A stretch of DNA of 56,795 nucleotides from assembly GCF_001592045.1 (NCBI RefSeq), contig NZ_BCWB01000048.1, positions 1 through 56,795 of the forward strand. The letters are read 5' to 3'. The DNA comes from Thermobifida fusca NBRC 14071 = JCM 3263 (GTDB taxonomy: Bacteria; Actinomycetota; Actinomycetes; Streptosporangiales; Streptosporangiaceae). The translations under genes were made by a program, and so were the position numbers. Shown here in pieces: positions 52,923-56,795 of this stretch; positions within the stretch are counted from its first letter, which is position 1, and each line of letters starts with the position of its first letter. Below the pieces are notes generated by a model that searched no databases, was not told the origin of the DNA, and saw only the letters and a program-made list of their open reading frames with translations.

Positions 52923-55402
52923 GGCAGCGGCTCCCGAATGTCCCGCGTGGTGTTGCCCACCAAAGCGCCGTCCTCCTCAACCTGGGGCTTTCGCCGTGTC
53001 GGGTTGGTGTCAAGCCACCGGAGCAGCTCTTCCGAAACGAGGTCGACGGCGATACGTCCGGCTCGCCCGTCGAGATCCCGGAAAATGCATTCCCCATTTC
53101 CGAGGTTGCGCAACGCAGCAATGTGTTCTTCGGAAGGCTCGATTCCAAGTAGCGACATCACGTTACGCACCTCGACCCGCTCTGTGGAGCGGAAAGCGAA
53201 AACACTGGAGATGCAGTTGGTGACCTGTTCGTTCAGCAAGTCACCGGCGTTTTGGCTGACCAGAATGAGCGCCGTATTGCGGGAGCGCCCCATACGAGAC
53301 ACTTCAGGCACCAATTTGGCGCCTTCCGGTGTCGAAGTGACCGCCCATGCCTCGTCGAGGAAGATCGCCTTGGGCACCCGCCAGTCCAAACCGTTCATCA
53401 ACCGGCGGGCGAACTGGCTAACCAGGTAGAGCAAGGCCACGCTGAGCCGCTGCTCGTAGCTGTAGTCGTCACGGTGGACCGTCGAGTCCGGCAGGGTGAG
53501 ACCGCCGAGGGTGAACACGGTCGTCCATCCCTCCGTGTCGACCTGGGTGTCACCCTGCGGGTGGAAACAAAGCCGGGCCAACCGCATCTCGGACATGGAC
53601 CGCAGGACCGCGCCCAGGTTGCGGGATGCGGCGTCGTCTGCGGACTCCAGGTAGGTGACGACCTTGCCGAGGCTGGGCTGCGGCTGGTCGGCGACCGCTG
53701 CCACCGCCTGGATCATCGCGGATTCGCGTTCCTCGCTCATGCGGGGCAGCAGCAGCCGCAGGGTTTCCGTGGCCATCGTCTTCTTCGTCGGCAGGTCATC
53801 GCCGAACCCGAACGGGTCGAGCAGCCCGGCCTGTGCCGACTCCAGCGCCATGATGCGCGCTTTGCGGCCGCGCCGCTGCAGCAGTTTCACCAGGGATGCG
53901 GCGTCGCCCTTCGGGTCGATCGCGGCAACCGTGACCCCGCGCAGCGCCAACTGGTAGATGAGCAGCAGCGCCAGTGTAGTTTTACCGCCGCCGGGCTCCC
54001 CGGTGATGGCGATAGCGGTGGGACGGTTGCGGGCAGCCGCAACCAGCGGGTCGAAGTGCACGATGGACCGTGCCCGGCCGATAGTCTCCCCGATGTACGG
54101 GCCGATCCAGCCCGCGCCACTGGAGTCTTTGCGGTCGCCGAGCTCCACGGTGGCGGTGGGCATGCCGCCCGCGATCGTGCGCAGCGGCTGGCGCTGCACG
54201 TACGCTTCCAGGCGCAGCCGGTCCCCCGGCAGCGATTCGCAGAACAGGGAGAACTGGTCGCCGGTGGATTGGGTGAGGTCGATACCGATGTCCCGGTAGT
54301 GTTCGGTGACCGCTTCGACCCGTTGCACGAGCAGGTCGTAGGTGGGGGCGGCCACGATGAGCCGATACCAGCCGTACACGAACGGCAGCCGCTCTTTCGT
54401 GATGCCGTGCTCCAGCATGCGGGCGGCGTTGATCTGCTCCACCAGGGCGATGTCGGGTTCGGCCCCGGCTTCGCTCATGTGCGCCTGCATGTCGCGGGCA
54501 TGCGCGAGACGGCGCGACACGTCCTTACTGGCCTTGGCGGGCGGCACCAGTTTCATGCGCAGCGACGCTTCCACGGGGAACGGGAGCGCGTCCGCGTAGT
54601 GCAGCCACGGTTCGCCGTCCGGGAACGGCATCAGGTCAGGGAAGCGGGAGAACGACAGGTAGGAGACGTAGGCTTCCCCGCCGGGCTGTTCCAGGCGCAG
54701 GTAGGAGCGGCCGTTGTGGATGACTCCGTCGACGAGCGCTTCGATTTCGCCGCGGCCCCAGCGGCGGCGTCCCGCAGCCGACTCTCGGGGTTCTTCAATG
54801 GTGGCGGTGACGGAGTGGCGGAGCAGCCACGCGAGTTCGCTGGCCCGGGCGTGGCGGGCATGCAGCGAGCTGGCGGCGAGTGCCCGGCCAAGGCGTTCGG
54901 CTTGGGCGGTCCAGCGGGCGATCTCCCGGTCGTCGACCGCGTCGTCTTCCAAGCCGAGGGTGCGCTCAGTGCGCTGGTAGATGCCGAGCAGTTGCGCGAA
55001 CACGCCTTGGGAGAGTTGGGCGCGCACCCCGCGCTGCCCCAGGCGCACCCCCAGGTAGACCTCTTTGGTCCAGAAGTCTTTCGCCCACACGTGCCGGTAC
55101 ATTTCGTCGAGGTACTCGTACCAGCCGGGCCCCGAGTCGGATGTTTCATCGAGCCGGGTCGCCCATTCCACCGCCGGATAGGTGCGGTGGGCGATCCGCA
55201 GGTGCACTTCCGCGTCGTTCATCCGGATCGCGGCGAGCGCGATCGTGATGTTGGTGGCGAAAGCTTCGCGCTCCTCCGGTGTGGAGAACTCGTAGGAGAA
55301 GGTGGGCAGGCGGAAGTAAGCCCATGCTTCGGTGTCGCTGAGCAGCACGCGATCGTCGAAGTAGCGGACCGCCAGCCTGCTGGCGCGTCTGCTGAACTTC
55401 AT
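52919..55402 (-). CDS. VirB4-type conjugation ATPase
   Basis: The 827-residue ATPase has Walker A GEPGGGKTT at 468-476 and Walker B AIFLDEAWA at 679-687, followed by SRNTALILVSQNAGDLL, all typical of VirB4/TraC motors. The N-terminal half is the usual variable VirB4 domain. It powers assembly of, or transport through, the mating channel at the inner membrane face. The start overlaps the MinD-like stop and the stop overlaps the VirB6-like start (4 bases each). Confidence 0.92.
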   Translation of the reverse strand: MKFSRRASRLAVRYFDDRVLLSDTEAWAYFRLPTFSYEFSTPEEREAFATNITIALAAIRMNDAEVHLRIAHRTYPAVEWATRLDETSDSGPGWYEYLDEMYRHVWAKDFWTKEVYLGVRLGQRGVRAQLSQGVFAQLLGIYQRTERTLGLEDDAVDDREIARWTAQAERLGRALAASSLHARHARASELAWLLRHSVTATIEEPRESAAGRRRWGRGEIEALVDGVIHNGRSYLRLEQPGGEAYVSYLSFSRFPDLMPFPDGEPWLHYADALPFPVEASLRMKLVPPAKASKDVSRRLAHARDMQAHMSEAGAEPDIALVEQINAARMLEHGITKERLPFVYGWYRLIVAAPTYDLLVQRVEAVTEHYRDIGIDLTQSTGDQFSLFCESLPGDRLRLEAYVQRQPLRTIAGGMPTATVELGDRKDSSGAGWIGPYIGETIGRARSIVHFDPLVAAARNRPTAIAITGEPGGGKTTLALLLIYQLALRGVTVAAIDPKGDAASLVKLLQRRGRKARIMALESAQAGLLDPFGFGDDLPTKKTMATETLRLLLPRMSEERESAMIQAVAAVADQPQPSLGKVVTYLESADDAASRNLGAVLRSMSEMRLARLCFHPQGDTQVDTEGWTTVFTLGGLTLPDSTVHRDDYSYEQRLSVALLYLVSQFARRLMNGLDWRVPKAIFLDEAWAVTSTPEGAKLVPEVSRMGRSRNTALILVSQNAGDLLNEQVTNCISSVFAFRSTERVEVRNVMSLLGIEPSEEHIAALRNLGNGECIFRDLDGRAGRIAVDLVSEELLRWLDTNPTRRKPQVEEDGALVGNTTRDIREPLP

Positions 55403-56795
55403 CGGCTCTCCTCCTGCGCTGATGTGGGGCGGCGAAGCGGCGTCGGGGCGGCCGTTTCACTTCGTTGGTGCCCGGTGTGGCTAAGGTGGTCGGCGACGAC
55501 CGCCGCGAGTGCGGCGTAGGCGCGGCGGGTGGTGTGCCGCAGGGACCGGACTTCGATGACGGACTGGGCCGAAGCGATGTGGTCGTCCCACGGGATGCGG
55601 ACAATGGCGCGGCAGTTGCCGCGGGCGACTTGCTCAGCGGCGTCCACGTCGGTGAGGCTGCGACGGCTGACCCCGTTGATGACGACGATCGACCGGGACC
55701 GCAAGTCGGTGTAGCCGTGGCCGTCGAGCCATTCGAAAGTCAACGCGACTGAGCGGGCCGCGTCCGCGCTGGCGGGGGCGACGAGGACGAGTCCGTCGAC
55801 GACGGGCAGGGCCCGGGCCACACCGGTGGCGGCCGGGTCGAGCAGGATGATCTGGTAGTGCCGCCGCAGGGTGCCGGTCAGGGTGACGTAGTCGCGGTCG
55901 TCGAGGGTTTGCACGTACGGGTCGTCGAGGGTGGCGACGACTTCCAGTCCGCTGGGGGTGCGTGACGTGTAGTCGCGCAGGGTGGAGTAGGCGTGCAGGG
56001 CGTCGGTGTTGGCCAGCAGTGAGGTGAGGGTTTCCGGGGTTTCGGTGCGGATGCGCCGCGACAGGCTCTCCGGTCCCGGGTTGATGTCGACGGCGACGAC
56101 ATGGTCGTCGCGGTAGGCGGCCAGGGTATGGCCGAGCATGAGGGTGGTGATGGTCTGTCCCGCGCCGCCAGTGCAGCCGAGGACGACCACGCCGCGGGAG
56201 CCCGCCAAGGGTTTGCGGAGCCGTTCCATTTCGGCGGGCGACAGTTGGGGTTTGGCGTTGGCGGAGTGTCCGCCGGTGACGACGCGAGCCAGTCGGCGCC
56301 AGCCGCGCGTGCCGGAGGCGTCTTTGAGGGAGGCGGGTTTGGTGCCCGCGGAGGTGCCGCCGCGGGGCGGGGTGGCGCCGGTGAAGTGCTGCTGTTCCCC
56401 GGTGCCGTGGTCGAGCTGCAGGTCGGGTTTGCTGGGTGCGGGGCGTTTCTCTGCTTCGTCGGTGTGCTGGTCCGGGGTGCTGGTGCCTCGGGCGGGGGTG
56501 AGGATGCCGCCGACTTTGCGCGCGTTGTCCACGAACCGGGTGAAGAGGCCGCGGTCCGTGTCCGAGCCGGTGGTGGTCGGCTCGGGTTCGGTGTCCGGGG
56601 TGCGCTGGGGGGCTTGGCCTGCGGAGCGGACTCCGCGGGCGAGCCGGTTGGAGTGGCGTCGGGGCAGCGGGTCGCGGTTGTCCCCGTCGGCCGGGGTGGT
56701 GCGTTCGGCAGGGTCGGTGAAGCCGCGGCTGCGCAGCGCGGCCTGTTCGATGGCGGCGAGTTCTTCTTCGGTGCGGCGAGGGCGGACCGCGTCCA
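55399..56795 (-). CDS. MinD/ParA-like protein, 5' end outside window
   Basis: The frame stays open to the right edge, so the GTG at 56532 is not the end of the coding region: 87 further codons upstream read as ordinary protein (for example RRTEEELAAIEQAALRSRGF). At least 464 residues are present. The N-terminal half is Pro/Thr/Gly-rich and probably disordered. A SIMIBI ATPase-like domain follows, with VVVLGCTGGAGQTITT in place of the deviant Walker A KGGxGKT; both lysines are missing. DINPG and LLDPAATG follow as expected. Its stop overlaps the VirB4 start. Probably a scaffold or regulator of the transfer machine. Confidence 0.78.
   Translation of the reverse strand, partial: DAVRPRRTEEELAAIEQAALRSRGFTDPAERTTPADGDNRDPLPRRHSNRLARGVRSAGQAPQRTPDTEPEPTTTGSDTDRGLFTRFVDNARKVGGILTPARGTSTPDQHTDEAEKRPAPSKPDLQLDHGTGEQQHFTGATPPRGGTSAGTKPASLKDASGTRGWRRLARVVTGGHSANAKPQLSPAEMERLRKPLAGSRGVVVLGCTGGAGQTITTLMLGHTLAAYRDDHVVAVDINPGPESLSRRIRTETPETLTSLLANTDALHAYSTLRDYTSRTPSGLEVVATLDDPYVQTLDDRDYVTLTGTLRRHYQIILLDPAATGVARALPVVDGLVLVAPASADAARSVALTFEWLDGHGYTDLRSRSIVVINGVSRRSLTDVDAAEQVARGNCRAIVRIPWDDHIASAQSVIEVRSLRHTTRRAYAALAAVVADHLSHTGHQRSETAAPTPLRRPTSAQEESR

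Larger units (their letters stand above)
46433..56795. mobile_element. Part of an integrative conjugative element or its remains
   Basis: A short GntR regulator, a small plus-strand gene and a type IV secretion-type operon (VirB4, VirB6-like, VirB8-like, wall hydrolase, MinD-like ATPase) occur together, with lower and uneven GC content compared with the chromosome on the left. No relaxase, coupling protein, replication gene or integrase is present, so the element extends beyond the right edge or is incomplete. The left boundary is not fixed; no direct-repeat attachment site was found. Confidence 0.65.

Noticed and set aside
53252-55519. Plus-strand open frame of about 755 codons
   Set aside because: It is opposite virB4 and has no recognisable motif.
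1-56795. tRNA genes, rRNA, CRISPR arrays and insertion sequences
   Set aside because: No GGTTCGAATCC-type T-arm, no regular repeat-spacer pattern and no transposase motif were seen on reading through; a covariance-model scan would be decisive.

Overview
The window is chromosomal DNA from a high-GC actinobacterium. Three things point there: a mycothiol gene (mshB), AdnAB instead of RecBCD, and a MoeZ / DUF3117 / DivIVA-domain / FasR-type gene set in an order that resembles Mycobacterium. The secreted serine protease at 44149-45255 agrees with what I remember of Thermobifida fusca protease A (TFPA), so Thermobifida is the most likely genus. This is recall; no search was run.

Layout. (1) 295-15983, DNA repair and cofactor block: adnB and adnA (double-strand break resection), an alkyltransferase-like protein, an SPW membrane protein, moeZ (sulfur carrier activation), a small acidic protein, a FasR-like TetR regulator, a TM-helix-repeat membrane protein, a ferritin-like protein, a DEAD-box helicase and an alpha/beta hydrolase. 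It parallels the Rv3201-Rv3211 region of M. tuberculosis. (2) 16047-27038, envelope and stress block: a degenerate metallo-beta-lactamase-fold protein, a PHP phosphoesterase, a zinc-ribbon protein, a CPBP protease and mrp, then an overlapping sigE / zinc anti-sigma / RseB-like / htrA cluster that probably senses envelope damage, followed by pepA and DUF3117. (3) 27377-37441: an enoyl-CoA hydratase/isomerase, a Ser/Thr kinase whose single TM helix is at its extreme C-terminus with a partner membrane protein encoded just upstream, tag, a DivIVA-like protein, a LOG-family protein, and the succinylase lysine/diaminopimelate genes dapE, dapD and dapC with a 7Fe ferredoxin. (4) 37668-45732: small and unknown proteins, an M50-like membrane protein that has lost its zinc site, mshB with its membrane neighbour, an S9 peptidase, the TFPA-like protease and a DUF3054 protein.

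(5) From about 45.7 kb to the right edge the composition changes and an integrative conjugative element (or its remains) begins. It has a short GntR repressor with repeated operator-like sites, a small plus-strand gene between two good terminators, and a minus-strand operon with overlapping stop/start codons: MinD-like protein, VirB4 ATPase, VirB6/TrbL-like membrane protein, VirB8-like protein, SLT plus NlpC/P60 wall hydrolase, and an AT-rich membrane protein. Relaxase, coupling protein and integrase are not in the window and would lie beyond the right edge.

The most unusual items are two probable pseudoenzymes (16047-16874 and 39413-40264), the split kinase/partner pair with a perfect CRP-type site upstream, a 43-nt near-perfect inverted repeat inside pepA, a hairpin that buries the RBS and start codon at 18618-18650, and the sharply AT-rich patches inside the conjugation operon. 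No tRNA, rRNA, CRISPR array or insertion sequence was recognised.
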